Shown: positions 1 through 58,118, counted from the stretch's first letter. The stretch is 64,000 nucleotides of DNA from Flabesymbios commensalis (GCA_964017125.1 OZ024916.1:1954503-2018502); one strand, 5' to 3'. A program made the numbers and translations. Notes: generated by a model not told the origin, from the letters alone.

Positions 1-135
1 ATTTCCTGTTCAAACACTTATCTTTTTCTGCTGATACCCACATTAATATTGGTAATCTATTTAATGTATTGTCTTATTACATTGCTATTCATTCACACCA
101 TTCACTACGCTGGGTTAACATTTCTCATCTCAAGG

Positions 136-362
136 TGATGTCGTTTTAATCTGTTGTATTAGTCGACCAACTCACTGTTATTAGGGATGAAATGTGTCTA
201 AACATCAAGATTTGCAAATATTTGTGCTAAAATTAAACAAATATGAGTAATTTTCTGCCGCTTGAAGTTGTGGGTCGCGGTAGCGAGACACAACTTCAAG
301 TGGCTGAAAATTTAAATAAATAACCTTAGCACTTTAAGGAGTAAACATACAGGCTATATAAA
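136..362. mobile_element. MITE family C with empty site in sister unit
   Basis: Hairpin CGCTTGAAGTTGTGGGTCGC / GCGAGACACAACTTCAAGTG in the centre. The sister unit reads straight through (CTCAAGGTGATACTGTGTGAGC, near 2030-2052), while this unit has GAT before and GATA after the insert. Confidence 0.72.
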
Positions 363-428
363 GATAATGTGTGAGCATTTTGTGCGACGCAAAAATTGAA
401 CTGATCACATATCTTGTTTTGTTTAAAG

Positions 429-45111
<44,683 letters not shown>

Positions 45112-45347
45112 GGAGGGTGTATTACAGATTGGAGGAGATATATAGACTACTCTCGAATTCACTGAGAACCTACGTAAAAGATAATCAGTTCTAAGCTCGC
45201 TTCTTAAATACTGAATCGAAAAGTCAGCACGACCATGTGCCTAACTGTACTGAGTAGACAATACTTAGTGTCATTACATGGCACCTATATAGGGCGTGCA
45301 TATAATCAGTGGATTATTATACAATAACCTGTGTTTGAAACTTATTA

Positions 45348-45750
45348 GGCCACTGTGTTTTATTTCTCTGTTTTAGATGAGAAAAAATCAAAATCTAATG
45401 AGGGAGGGCGGTAAAAAAACATTTAAGAAAAAAAACATTCAACCTATTTTCGAAAAATTTAATGAGGGCGACGAAATAAAAAATTTTTGACCTATTTTAA
45501 ATAACGTTAATGAGAGCAAATTAAAAAAAAAAGTAAAAAAATCATAGCTGGAAAAAGTTTTTTTATTTCCTGAAATTAACTTTTTTCGGAATGTTTTTTA
45601 TCTACCGAAATGAAATGGGTTTTTTCGAAGATCGCAAACAATCCAATGCGCCCGCTGGGCAGAAAAAAAACCACATATGTTTTTTTTTGTAATGCGCGGC
45701 CTAAATCTAATGCGCGCGCTCATCTAAAACAGAGAAAAAACATAGTGGCC
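45348..45750. mobile_element. GGCCACT-ended MITE with TTA duplication, copy 1
   Basis: Ends GGCCACTGTGTTTTATTTCT and AAAAAACATAGTGGCC are inverted, flanked by TTA on each side (45345-45347 and 45751-45753). This is consistent with PIF/Harbinger-type mobilisation. It lies in the 3' UTR. The same insertion is at 61301-61687, so it predates the duplication. Confidence 0.8.
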
Positions 45751-45884
45751 TTATGTTTACTTGAGACCCCACTTGTGAGAATTGATCCTCCCAGGTGATT
45801 TGAAAACCGAGGCGAAGCCCGAGGTTTTCAAATCACCTGGGATAAATCAGCTCTCGCAAGGAGGGACTCAAGTAAACATAATTA
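45751..45884. repeat. Perfect-looking hairpin, copy 1
   Basis: TTATGTTTACTTGAGACCCC to GGGACTCAAGTAAACATAA, with an inner stem CAGGTGATTTGAAAACC...GGTTTTCAAATCACCTG around GAGGCGAAGCCCGAG. About 134 bases, abutting the previous MITE; repeated at 61688-61822. Confidence 0.75.
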
Positions 45885-46126
45885 CAGAACATAATTACAA
45901 AACACACACTATTAATATTATCACTATCATACGGTACACCATATCCAAGTATAAAGTTAAAGACAAAAAAGATTGAATAATATGGTATTATATAGTCATA
46001 GGCCTATTGCCCTTGGTTGCTATGAACTCTGTTCCCTTCATCATGTTGATATTGCGAATGTTGCCCGGCTGGGCTAGTGTGGTGCCGTGGTGGAGCCGTG
46101 GTGGTGTTGTGAATGTACGACACTCT

Positions 46127-47920
46127 TAGTTCAGGGCTATTAGATAATAACCCGGAACAAACTCGTAAAAAGTTCTTGAAACAACATAGAAAAACATATC
46201 AAAAGTCCTCTGAAATCCGCCTGGTATTAGTGCCCGAAATTGGGGTATTAAGGGGTAAATAGGGGTAAACAATGGGTATTAACAATACATTTAAAAGTAT
46301 TCAACCTAAATTCATAAAAAGTGTATTTAGCATACATTAAAATTATTTGTATTAATTTTTCGCCACCCTTTCATCCCCAAAAGTGGTAAATAGGAAAAAT
46401 AGGGATAATATCCATAGCTTATGAGCTATTTGACCTAGATTCACAAAATTTGTATCTAGCGTCGGCCAAAAAAAAGCAAAAACACGTTTTTAAATTTGGC
46501 GACCTCCCTTTAATCGCCAGCAACAACTTTTTATATAAATTTTTAACCACCCTTTCCTCTAAAAAGTGGTAAATAGAAGTAAAATTGGGGTGATAACCAT
46601 AACTTAATGAGTTATTTGAACTAGAATCATAAAATTTGTATCCAAACATACCCGGGGTGTTTAATATTATCATTTGTATAAATATTTTACCACCTTTTCA
46701 TCCCCAAAGCAAAAAAATAGCATAATAACCACAAATTGTGAGCTATTTTACCTATATTTTTAAAAATGTTAGGGCCTACCTGGATATGTTTTACCATGGG
46801 ATAAAATGTAAATGCATTTTAAACTTATGCGACAACCAGCAACAAAAGGATATGATGCTGTAAAATCACCCTTTCATCCAGAAAAGTGGTAAATAAGGGT
46901 AAGATGTGAGCGATATTTGACTTACTTAGATTCATAAAATTGGTATCCAGATTATAGATTTTAGCATCCGAAAAAAAATAATAAAACCTTTTAAAGTTTA
47001 ACAGTTTAAAATTTAATAGTTTAAGCTCTTTGTAATAAACTCGAAATAACTGTTTTATTATGTGATTAACAATCTACATTATACGAGAAAATACTTTTTG
47101 GGAATGCAAAGGTTGTTAAAAATGAATACAACATCATATACAATTTCGTTTTTTGAGATTAAATGGTGATGGTTGGTTTTTCTTTCAATTAGGCCTACAC
47201 TTTTTTGTTTGATGCTAGGACAAATATAAAAATACAAATTTTATGAATCTCCGTCAAATTTATGGGTATTCTCATAATTTTTTATTATTTGCCACTTTCG
47301 GTGAAGAAAGGGTTGTTAAAAATTGATATAAGTAATTGTAGTGGATTCCTCAGGAGCTAAAACATATGTTTAAAAACAATTTTTGTAACTTTAGACCCCA
47401 TAGTTCATAAGCTATGGTTATCACCCCCCATTTTACCCATATTTACCTCTTATGGAGAGGAAAGGGTGGTTAAAAATTGTTGTTGGTAATTAAGGAGAGG
47501 TCGCCAAATTTGTTTTAAACAAAATTATCCGATGCTAGATACACAGTTTATGAATCTAGGTCAAATAGATCATAAATTATGGTTATTACCACTATTTTAC
47601 CCTATTTACCACTTTTGGGGATGAAACGGTGACTAAAAATTAATACAAATATTTTTAATGGATTCCGCAGGAACTAAACATATGTTTAGATACAATTTTT
47701 ATGAATCCAGGTTAAATAGTTTTAAAGTTATCGTTGTTATCCCCTTTATTACCCCTAATCACCCCCTTATTACCTCCATTTCGGGCACTAATACTAGGGG
47801 GATCTGAGAGGACTTTTGATATGTTTTTCTATGTTGTCTCAACAATATATGCTGAAATTTTCAGCTTGTTACGAATTTGTTCCAGGTCTCTATGAGTTTT
47901 AGACTAATACCCCTGGACTA
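46127..47920. mobile_element. 1.8-kb foldback element with TCT duplication
   Basis: Ends TAGTTCAGGGCTATTAG and CTAATACCCCTGGACTA are inverted; TCT flanks both sides. The interior is repeated blocks of about 200 bases (CCACCCTTTCATCCCCAAAA, GTGGTAAATAG, GAGCTATTTGACCTAGATTC) in one orientation to about 46950 and inverted from about 47270. No coding capacity. The second copy of the region has the empty site near 62060. Confidence 0.82.
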
Positions 47921-49800
47921 TCTGACTATGGCCCATTCTGTGAAACGCAGTGACGTCACCGAAAACCATTTTGAATGAGAACTCGATGAAAACAAGGTTA
48001 TATAAGACCCCCTCCCCTTACTTCATTGTATTAGACAGCTCGGTGAAAATAATGGAGGTCAAGGCCATTAGGTTTCACAGAATGGCAGTGATTGAGCTAA
48101 ACTCTGAGCGTCTGATGTGTGAGTTTTTATGCAAACACTTCATTTATTGGACAGGTGTTCTGTTTTCCATATCGCACTAAAACTGTAGGCCAACCCCGTC
48201 AGTATTTTCACACACGACATAATTGACATTGCAGGTTAATAATTTACATCATGGATGCGACATGGCCTGATTTATCGATATCGTCTCACGTAAAAACCAC
48301 TGCACAGGATAAAATATTTGAGAAAAATAATTGTGTTACAGGATCAGAACAAAGACGGTCATTATTTAACCCTTTGACCGCCAAATTATTCAGTGGGAAT
48401 TTTCACCCACTTGAAGTTGTGCCTCGCTGACGCGATCCACAACTTCAAGTGAGTGAAATTATTAAGATTTGACCAAATGGAGGTCAATTATTTTCAAACC
48501 TTGCTGATTGATGTTACATTTTATCTTTAACATGTTTTAAATATGGTACTCATTGTGCTAATAGAACTTGAAAAAACAAATATAGTCGGCACATGCAGTT
48601 AAAGGGTTAATGTTAAAGCCAATACTTAACAACATATTGTTATCATTATAAACTGTATATACTTTTCAAGCTTTTGTGATATGAACATAATGTGGATGAC
48701 ATGATTTTTCACTTGCGCGAATATATGTATATGGTTATGTTAAAGTTTATTTTGCTTGTTCGATATTGTGAATTTGTGTTATGTTAATATCAAATATTAG
48801 TATATATATGTAGGCCTATGTACATAATAGATATACGTCATTTTGACTTCTACGACATTAATTGATGTGTAACCCTTTATCTTCTAAATATTGGGTGTTA
48901 TCATAGCAGATTTACAATATTGCTTTAGTAGGATTCATATTGTCTTTAAATTTTACAAGCACTGTCTTCGAGTGATGCGGCGAAAATATCATGGAATTAT
49001 ATTGTATAATTTAAAATTCAGTCTATTTAACATGTAATAAATGTGCCCAAACGTCGCCGTCTCTAGACCCATTAGCTTCATCTTAGAATTTCATCACATG
49101 TCAAATTGTCTAATTTCTGAAACAAATTCAGGGTAGTCGTGGGATGAATTGAAAATAGTGTATGTAATGTTCATGGAAATTGGTCGAAATTGCCTGATAA
49201 ATCAGGGAAATTCATTCATCCTGGTAACCTGGGCCTACGTAGTGTGCTAAAATAAGGCATATTATCACTCACACTGTAGATCACTGTATATTGATATATT
49301 TACGGGCGCAGTACTGCTTCACATAAATATTTGCATAGTGCTGAATTAAAGTTGTATTTTTGCGTCCCTATTACGGATATTATATATTAGACTCACTCTA
49401 GAAGATGAATTCTAAGATTTCGTTCTTTACTATTTTACTGTTCTGCAACAGTGGATGTCAACGTTCCGTGTTCTACATTGCTCTGTTTTCTGTTCTTTCG
49501 AAAATACGATGTTGATTTATTGTTGAGCAAGCCTTGATAAAAAACATTCCAGAAAACGCGGGGTGTTGGCCCAATGCTGGGTGAAGGTTGGTAACTCTTT
49601 CTGACGCTGGCCCAACCAGCCAGCATTTGGCCAACAATTAGCGTGAGCATTGATGTCGCTAGTCCGTATACAACAACTCGATACAGAGTCTGTAATCATT
49701 GCCATTATAGGCGAATAGTATTAAACCTGTTATCAGGCTGAAGAAGAGTATTATGCCTAAGCTGAATTAGTTAGAAAGCCTTCCAAATATCATTAGGAAC
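47921..49800. other. Duplicated downstream region, copy 1
   Basis: Non-coding, but alignable with 62063-63840. It includes a MITE-C (48365-48612) and a family-D insertion (about 49525-49625) absent from the other copy, plus a family-A relic (49000-49215) present in both. Confidence 0.65.
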
Positions 49801-50159
49801 AACATACTAGAACTCCCCGTGATTCCCGCTGGAGCCTTTTCCACTATTCAAGATGGCGTCCAAGATGGCCGCTAAAATGTTAAAACTGCTATATCGGTTT
49901 GTAGTCAGAATAACTTTATGATTTAGATATCTACTTGTACATTTATTGACATAAGGATTACAATGATTACAATAATCATTTATTTGCAATTTATTGTATA
50001 CTCATAAGGGAAATAGCAATATTTTGATAAGTTTGACATTTTTAATATTTTTTCAATCATCAACATAACAGAAATTGAAAATAAATGATATATGTGACTA
50101 TGTCGTGACTCAAAGCCTGTTTTATCTTAATCGTTTTAATCATGCACATACTACACCAC

Positions 50160-50470
50160 CACCGTTTTACCGAAGGTTTTTGAGCGTGTTTAAAAAAGCT
50201 GCATGCACCCGACGTCGCTGTAGATTTTTTCTGCATCCTGATTACGCAGTACCTCACAAAGATCGTCTGACAGAGAGCTACCTGGATGAGGAAAACATAC
50301 CATTTGAGGGAACATCCACCATACTCACCTGACTTGGCGCCATGTGAAATTTTTTTTCAAAATAAAACCCAGCTCTCTGGGAGACCTTTTTGGAAAATAC
50401 AGGAGTCTGCTAAAACTGTTCATTCAATGTCCCTCAGTACCTTGAGTGCTTCCAAAAGTTGCGCATGAGA
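50160..50470 (+). pseudogene. mariner-like transposase fragment
   Basis: 3' part of a transposase: FFLHPDYAVPHKDRLTESYL then, after a frame change near 50305, HPPYSPDLAPCEIFF and LSGRPFW. The pair HPD...H and HPPYSPDLAPC is diagnostic of mariner/Tc1 proteins. Spacing from the Asp to the last acidic residue is about 34, as in DD34D, but that residue is Glu (usually Asp). At least one frameshift and no N-terminus: a dead fragment. Confidence 0.75.
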
Positions 50471-50519
50471 ATTTAACGTTGCATAGATGTCGATGGGAAC
50501 TATGTATAGGATAAAGGCA

Positions 50520-50800
50520 GAGGAACTCTACATTCTTAGCTGTGGAAAAGGCCGAGGACGAAGGCCGAGGCTTTTTCCACAGCTAAGAATATAGTGATCC
50601 GAAGGTTTTAACTGACATCAGACCATAATGAGGATCCCTCATAATGAACAGCTCGGTCACACCTGACTGATTATAGTACCATAGGCCTACCATGATAATT
50701 GGTCTATACTTGGTGAACAATAACTCTCCATTCCCAGCTTGGAATATAGTGGTTGGACAAAGAAAATAATGTAGTGGTGTGTTTTAATTTGAACGAATGT
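50520..50800. repeat. Dispersed hairpin repeat H, copy 2
   Basis: Matches 19846-20125: CTCTACATTCTTAGCT, GGCCGAGGCTTTTTCCACAG, AGCTAAGAATATAG, CATAATGAGGATCCCTCATAA, AACAATAACTCTCCATTCCC. Confidence 0.68.
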
Positions 50801-50956
50801 GACTGTAATTACAAGATTCAGAAATGTGTAATAAAAAGTATGACCCCTGTGACAGAAGTTGTTGATCTACCTTCGTAAGCATTGAAATGGCAACCCGGCA
50901 GACTCAAGACGTCGAATCAATGTTGGTTTACCGCTGGTCTTGCGTCGTAGACGGTG

Positions 50957-51230
50957 CAGTGGCGGATCCAAGGGGGAGGGGGCGCTGGGGGGGGGGGTTT
51001 AAACCCCCCCCCCCCTCAGAAAAAAAAGTCATCATCTTATTTATGTGTTTCCTTATGATTTGGTGATATACTGAGTGAGAAACAGTGCCCAATATGCCTT
51101 AGAATGCATGAGAAAACCTTTGGAAATCAAAAATCCCCCCGGGGGCAGGCCCCTCAACCCCCTTACTGTTAATTTTTTTTTTTCAAATTTAACCCCCCCC
51201 CCCCCTAGTAAAAAGCTAGATCCGCACCTG
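50957..51230. mobile_element. CAGTGGCGGATCC-ended MITE (hAT-like)
   Basis: Left end CAGTGGCGGATCCAAGGG, right end GCTAGATCCGCACCTG, with internal G and C runs at each side. This terminus style is known from hAT non-autonomous elements. Target duplication is not clear (CGGTG on both sides). A lone right end of the type lies at about 60690-60722. Confidence 0.65.
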
Positions 51231-51314
51231 CGGTGGATTATAACGGTGTTTCTTGTACCTGCAGGGAAGTTTGGCATTTGTTTTTATTGGAGATGTAGGC
51301 CCTACCAATGTCAG

Positions 51315-52560
51315 TATTTTTTTACACAGTTGAAGTTGTGGATCGCGATAGCGAGACACAACTTCAACTGTGTAAAAAACAAATTATATATAGAATCGCG
51401 GTAGCTTCAACTGGATAAAAAGCAAATTTTATATAGGCCATGCGAGGTATACTACTGTTTTAGTGGATTATTCACTCATTTCTCATTAAAAAAGTTAACA
51501 ATACAATATTCTTAACGTTTTAATGATACATGAATAAAAGTTAACATAAGATTTTTTTAGTGAAACGAGCCCCAGGGTATCTTGTATGGTGGTGGGGAGT
51601 GGAATTCCTTAGTGTGTGGGGTAACGGTGGGTATAAATCATGCTCCCAACTATCAGACCCTCATCATTATATATTTTAATCATCCCATAAAGGCGTGGGA
51701 TGTGTACTCGTTATGCACATGTGTGTGATGTCACGCAACAAATATTAGCTAAGAGGGGCAAGATTATCATAATAAGCTAGGGGCAGGAATCGATGGCGAC
51801 TCAGAGGGGTTTCTATGGTGGTGGGCAGTCAAAGCTTATGTGGATACGGTTGGTGACTTAAAATGCTGCCTCATTTTTCTTTTTTCTAATTTATCAGAAT
51901 TATGCATATATTAAGTTTTCATTTCAGTTTCATTACAAATAAGAGGTCGCAGATTATCCCTTAAAGCGATGCATACAAAAAGTCACCCACTTAAAGTTGC
52001 GTCTCGCTACCGCGATCCACAACTTTAAGTGTGTGACAATTATTTATATTATGTGTTTAATTTGAAAAGAATCGAATAGAATAGTTTATTGGCACATAAA
52101 CATACACACAGGACATGTATGACCAACATATAATAGTATGGTGCCAAAATAGACAGAATCATAGGATTATTGTGTCCAAGAATTAATTACGCAAATTGAT
52201 TGTTACAATCGAAATTATGTGCAATTCGTGATGATTAAACACTCATTTTATTCCCAATAACTGCGATTTTATCTGGTGGAAAAACTATTAACAACGTCTC
52301 TACTCATGCTTATACCTTGGGCCACAACTAACCAGTGGCGCATGTTTTTCGTTAATATCTCCGTCAATTATCAACCGATTTTCATGAAATTTTGTAAAAA
52401 TCATATTTCAACAGTCCTAATATCCTTAAAAATTTCGTAAAATTATATTCAGTATTTTTAAAGTTAGACCATTTGACATGTAGTAAATTAAAATTAAGAC
52501 GTCCCTCTTTAAAACCATTAAACTAATTTCAGAATCCAGTGAATGAGAAATGGAAGCAAA
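51315..52560. other. Intergenic stretch with MITE-C and MITE-A
   Basis: MITE-C stems at 51330-51370 and 51980-52032, and a MITE-A relic at 52375-52560 (GTTAGACCATTTGACATGTA). No gene. Confidence 0.55.
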
Positions 52561-52684
52561 CAATTTAACAGCACTACTGTACCCCCTCTCTGGTAGTGAA
52601 TCATGTGCCCGGGTCCTACCCTGATCATTAGCCGCGGTATACCGTGCGACACACCTCATTATTACTCTTATTACTTATTTATAT

Positions 52685-53250
52685 ACTTACCCCTTTCACC
52701 GCGGGGACCGACTTTAGACGTCAGATAGATTTTGACGTCCAAAGTCGGTTTCTGCGCTAGAAGAATGAAAAAAAATGTAACAACCGTACATACATAACAT
52801 ATGTATTTAAATGAAGCAAAAAGAGCTAACTAAGACAATTATGATGATTCGAAATTGAAAAATACCGTTGGTGTCCATGGTTTATGCAGACATATTTCAG
52901 CATTGCAAGAGTTGCCTGATTTTATAAAAAAGAACTAATATCTCAGATGAAAGATGACAACGTCCTTATTATGACGGATTATACCATATTGCATTCAGTG
53001 AATTGTATTCAAAATATGCCATGTAAAGAGTAAATGCCATTGTTGTATTTAAACCATGTAGACCAATGTGCTTCTTTCAATTTGTAATCGTCATAAAAGT
53101 CTTCTAGTTAGCTCTTTCTGGTTCATTTGAAAACCTTAGTTATGGGTCTACGGTCATTAGAAATCAATCTTACAGGGCCGGGATGAATATTAGACGTCGG
53201 AATCTGACGTCTAATATCGACCCCCCACGCTGTAACCGTTAAGGGTTGTT
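52685..53250. mobile_element. Two MITE-B copies
   Basis: At 52685-52915 (GCGGGGACCGACTTTAGACG) and 53055-53245 (GGGATGAATATTAGACGTCG paired with CTGACGTCTAATATCGACCC), in opposite orientation to each other. Confidence 0.6.
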
Positions 53251-53452
53251 TATGCATAAAACACAGCACTCGGATAGTGGTGCGTTAATAAGAAGAGAGG
53301 ATCCGTCACACGGGTGAATAATTGCCCCTACGCTACCCCCTCTCTACCCTCCATACCCTACCCCTCTCTACCAGTACCCCAATCACATTGAACCACGTGA
53401 AAAAATAGCGCGAAGATTTGGCTGACGTGGAATGATACTAAATAAACAGGAC

Positions 53453-53576
53453 AGTATATAATTAACAGTGGAAGACAAAATCTTAAACAGTCATTTGCTG
53501 TCAAACAAACTTCATTTCATGAAGATGGTTGAAATATTTCTGTTGTTATTGATCTTCGTCATTTAGTGCGCAAGGT
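53453..53576 (+). pseudogene. Possible signal-peptide first exon with TATA-like box
   Basis: TATATAA at 53454, then about 60 bases later ATGAAGATGGTTGAAATA starting at 53519, reading MKMVEIFLLLLIFVI, a hydrophobic signal-peptide core. It is followed by TAG, then TGCGCAAG/GTGAGA, a good donor at 53575. The in-frame stop before the donor argues it is dead, if it was ever real. Could be the first exon of a decayed tandem receptor copy. Confidence 0.25.
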
Positions 53577-53654
53577 GAGACTCTTGTTGCCTTTCTAACC
53601 TTTAAGCGCTAAACTCGATTATCGTCGTTTTATTAATGTGTTTTATTAACATAT

Positions 53655-54440
53655 TAACCCTTGAAACGCCAAATTATTTTAATTTATACCATGGAAATCA
53701 TAGAGGTTTTCTTCAATTTGAAATCCTCATAAATGTCCTAGTTAGCTCTTTCTGGTTCATTTGAATACCTGTGGTCTGGGTGTACAGCCATTAAAAATAT
53801 TTTTACTATTTCAGTGCGGGAATCGACATTAGGCGTCAGAATCTGACGTCTACAGACGTCAGATCCTGACGACTAAAGTCGGTGGGAATGAAATTAGTGT
53901 TAGTGCAAAAATATTTGCAAATGTTTGGTCTCAAATTAACCAAATATGAATAGTTTTCACCCACTTCAAAAGTTGTGGGTCGCGGTAGCGAAACACAACT
54001 TCAAGTCAGTGAGATAAAAATACTAACTGAGCAGGTAAAGGGTTAAAGTGCTCATTATGTCTATGGACTTTTCCAGACTTACAGAATTTGTGTTCTTTAA
54101 AGAGCAAAATTCCCATTAGAAATTATCATTTATTTTCTTGATTGGCGTATGTTTTGGTTCAAATTGTTCATATTTGACACATTTTTACTCAATTGAAGTT
54201 GTGGGTCTCGGTAGTGAGACATAATTTCAATCGGGTGAAAATTTAAATTATACAATTTAGTACATCTTCTATTATAATTAGTTTTTTTAACCCTTACAAC
54301 CCTGAAATATTCGTATGCACCCTGGATAGCAAAGGGTATGTCTTAGTTAGCTGTTTCCGCCTCATTTGATACTTATGTTATGGGTCTACGGCTATTAAAA
54401 TCTCATATCATATCAGGGCGGGGACCGACTTTAGACATAT
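53655..54440. mobile_element. MITE-B / MITE-C cluster
   Basis: MITE-B 53655-53890, MITE-C stems at 53960-54005 and 54185-54235, and a truncated MITE-B 54295-54440. Tightly packed relics of the same two families. Confidence 0.6.
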
Positions 54441-54576
54441 TCAATTGAATGACTGATGTAAGATTATTGCGAGACAAAACCTGAATAAATTATTCTAGAA
54501 ATATAAACATTGCCTTGTTTTTTAAATCGTTTTTGAAGACATACATGTAATTTAAATTGCGTCAATTAACATTTGC

Positions 54577-57500
54577 TTGAAAAATAATATTGTAATATAC
54601 ATGTATCGATATACAATTCTCACTAATCAACCGAAAAGTTTTCAGAGAACCACGACCATTGAAGACGGCATTAGTGACTTTCACTCAACTGTGTGCACAA
54701 CCATGAAAGTACACATTAAAAATCAAACAAAGAAAATACTACACTGTCGATCGTACAAAAATTTTACGAAAAACGATTTTTTGGAAGACCTAAAATCCAG
54801 TGGAATAAATTCATGTGAGTCTGTGAAAGATCCAAATGCAGCCATAAAACTATTCACTGACTGCTTTGTATCATCAGCAGATACACACGCTCCACTGAAA
54901 GAGAGGCATATTAGACCTAACCAACCTCCATTTCTGAACAAAAAATTGAAAAAGGCAATTTGGCTTAGAAAACGACTTTACAAGAAATTTCTTTTGGACC
55001 GCTCAAGTCAAAATTGGGAAGCTTACCGAATTGAAAGAAATAAATGTGTTGACATACGACGACGTTCAATTAGGACTTATTTTCAATCAAAATTCACAGA
55101 TGTTAAGATGTCAGGTTCAACCTTCTGGAAAACGGTTAAGCCGTATTTGACTAATAAAGGACACCATGATCTACAGTTGAGTGAAGGTGGTCGAATAATA
55201 ACAGACCAAAAAGAAGTGGCTGAGACCATAAATAACTATTTTATAAATGTTGCAGTGGATATCGGAAATAAAATCAAACCAGACTGTGGCTATGGTGACC
55301 ATCCCGGTGTTAAAATTATTAGAGAGCATTTACCACAAAATCAAAGTCTTTCTTTCAGACACACAAACGAAAATGAGGTAGCCAAAATCTTACACTCACT
55401 GAATCCAAAAAAGGCAACTGGCCCAGACAAAATTCCACCAAAACTCATTAAAATGGCTAAACCAGTTATATCTGTCACAATTGCCGGGATGATCAATAAT
55501 GCCATAGATACAGGAACGTTTCCAGATGCTTTAAAAAAGGCAGATGTCACCCCAGTATTTAAAAAAGCTGACCAGTTAAGTAAAGAAAATTACAGGCCTG
55601 TAAGCATTTTGCCCTGTCTATCTAAGGTGTATGAGAAGGTTCTGGCCATACAGCTTGGCGAGTATTTTGAAAATATTTTCGACCAAGCCTTGTCCGCTTT
55701 TAGAGCAGGATATAGTTGCCAAGACACCCTTCTTAGTCTTGTAGAGAAATGGAAAATGTCGCTGAGAGAACATAAGCATGCAGGGGCTATACTTATGGAC
55801 CTCAGCAAGGCATTTGACTGTATGCCACATGGACTGTTACTCGCCAAGCTGGAGGCCTACGGCCTTAGCGGAAATAGCATCAAGATTATGCGATCGTATT
55901 TGACTGGAAGAAAACAGAGAGTAAAAATTGGAAATGGCACAAGTGAATGGGCTGATATCCTTAAAGGCGTACCCCAGGGTTCTATCCTGGGGCCTATTTT
56001 ATTCAACATTTTCCTTAATGACATGTTCAAATTTATCAGAAAAGCAGAGCTTGTAAACTACGCCGATGACAATACCATCAATGCCATAGAATCCTCACAA
56101 CAGCTCGTTGTACAAACTCTCCAGATTGAATCCAAGGCTGCCATTAACTGGTTTACTTTAAATGAAATGCTGGCAAATCCCCACAAATTTCAGGCATTTT
56201 TTCTGGCATCCGCAGACATGGAATTTAAATTCGAAATTGATGACATCACACTAGTTGCAGAAGATTATGTTAAGCTCCTTGGAGTCAATCTGGATAAAAA
56301 TCTAAATTACGACACACATATAAAACAGATTTGTAAAAAAGTTGGCAACCATTTAAATGCTTTAAAAAGACTCTCACCATATATCAGTATCAACCATAGA
56401 ATGGCAATATTTCGCTGTTTCATATTGTGCCATTTCCAGTTCTGTAGCATTGTGTGGCATTTTTGTGGAGTGGGGAACACTAAAAAGATGGAAAAAATTC
56501 AGGAGAGAGGGCTGTTTATGGTGACTATACTTCAGAATATGATTCTCTTCTTTGCAAATCCAAAATGCCGAGCTTGAAATTGGGGAGGGAAAGAAACATT
56601 GCGATTCAGACATACAAAATTAAAAACAATCTGGCTCCTAGATATTTGAAAGAACTAATAACACCAATACAAAATTCAAAATTTCACCTGCCTTTGTTTA
56701 AATCAACAAGGCATGGTCTAAATTCATTTGCTTATATGGCCCCTAGGATTTGGAACACTCTACCTGAATGCACACGCAATGCTACCTCTCTGCAAAACTT
56801 CAAGTCGCGAATAAATAAGTGGTCAGGTATACACAGAAGCCAACACAAATGTGCAAATTGCATCAAATAACATAGCTCTTTTATTATTATTTATTTTTTT
56901 ATCATGTTATTTTAAACTATGTCTAAGATCTTAAAATATTCTAGGATAATTATTTAATCTATCTTTGCTTTTAATTATATTTATACATAGATGCAGGACG
57001 TCATTAATTCAATTAATATATAACGTAACTGTGATATTTTTATTCATAATCTTAGCTCTGTGATAAAACCATTGTGCTATAATTTATGTATATATAAGTA
57101 TATATAATTATATAGTAATTGATCATTTTGACGATAATATATTAGTATTATTTATTTTTTTATCATGCTATTTTAAACTATGTCAAAGATCTTAAAATAT
57201 TCTCTGATAAGTATTTAATCCATCTTTGCTTTTAATCATAATTATACATTGATGCAGGACGTCATTAATTTAATTTACTTTTTACGTAGTGTAACCGTGA
57301 TATTTTATTCATAATCTTAACTCTGTGATAAAGTCAATTTCCTGTACTTTACATATATAAGTATATACAATAATATAGTATTTGATAATTTGACTATAAT
57401 ATAGTATTAGTAGTGAAATAATATTGAGAAGGTGATATTTTTAATACAGGACTAGTAAAAACTAATATATTGTTTTGATTAGGCCTAGGTGTTGCATACT

Positions 57501-57640
57501 ATGTGATATTGTTAATGTTATTCATTGTTGAATTTTAGTACCACGGATCGGTCGAATAGCCTCAGGCTAATGTTTTATGGTTTAACTGTACCATGCCGAT
57601 TGAAAATAAAATTTATCTTATCTATCTTATCTTACAAAAC
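54577..57640 (+). mobile_element. 5'-truncated LINE with reverse transcriptase
   Basis: Long frame 54577-56577 plus continuation 56565-56870. It begins in the last part of the endonuclease (NQPKSF...GISDFHS). It then holds the RT: KKATGPDKIPPKLIK, YRPVSILPCLSKVYEKVL, FRAGYSCQDTLL, LMDLSKAFDCMPH, GVPQGSILGPILFN and YADD at about 56058-56070. The C-terminal region (NNLAPRYLKEL...APRIWNTLPE) follows after one frameshift near 56520. This style suits the jockey/CR1-L2 group. The 3' end is a TTATCTTATCTATCTTATCT tail near 57640. Confidence 0.9.
56883..57400. repeat. Tandem duplicate in the LINE 3' region
   Basis: Two units of about 260 bases: TTATTTTTTTATCATGTTAT...TGCAGGACGTCATTAATT...CTCTGTGATAAA at 56885-57066 and again at 57147-57330. 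Confidence 0.8.
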
Positions 57641-57773
57641 ATCAGAAATGCATTCTCTTTTATGCATTTCTGATAACACAGAATAATTATAACATAGCAT
57701 ACCGTGATGAATTAAAAGCTTGATATATTAACATGACAGAGTTGTCAATATTACAATTAGCATCGCAACCAGC

Positions 57774-57973
57774 NNNNNNNNNNNNNNNNNNNNNNNNNNN
57801 NNNNNNNNNNNNNNNNNNNNNNNNNNNNNNNNNNNNNNNNNNNNNNNNNNNNNNNNNNNNNNNNNNNNNNNNNNNNNNNNNNNNNNNNNNNNNNNNNNNN
57901 NNNNNNNNNNNNNNNNNNNNNNNNNNNNNNNNNNNNNNNNNNNNNNNNNNNNNNNNNNNNNNNNNNNNNNNNN
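57774..57973. other. Assembly gap (200 N)
   Basis: Exactly 200 N between LINE-proximal DNA and a GC-rich tetranucleotide array. A round number suggests an estimated or default size. Confidence 0.99.
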
Positions 57974-57995
57974 GGCGGGCGGGCGGGCGGGCGGG

Positions 57996-58050
<55 letters not shown>

Positions 58051-58074
58051 ACAGGCAGACAGACAGACAGACAT

Positions 58075-58118
<44 letters not shown>
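57974..58118. repeat. (GGGC)n-(AGGC)n-(AGAC)n microsatellite
   Basis: Three successive tetranucleotide phases: GGGC, AGGC, then AGAC/ACAG. It directly abuts the 3' end of the LINE fragment at 58116, so it probably grew from that element's tail. Confidence 0.95.
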
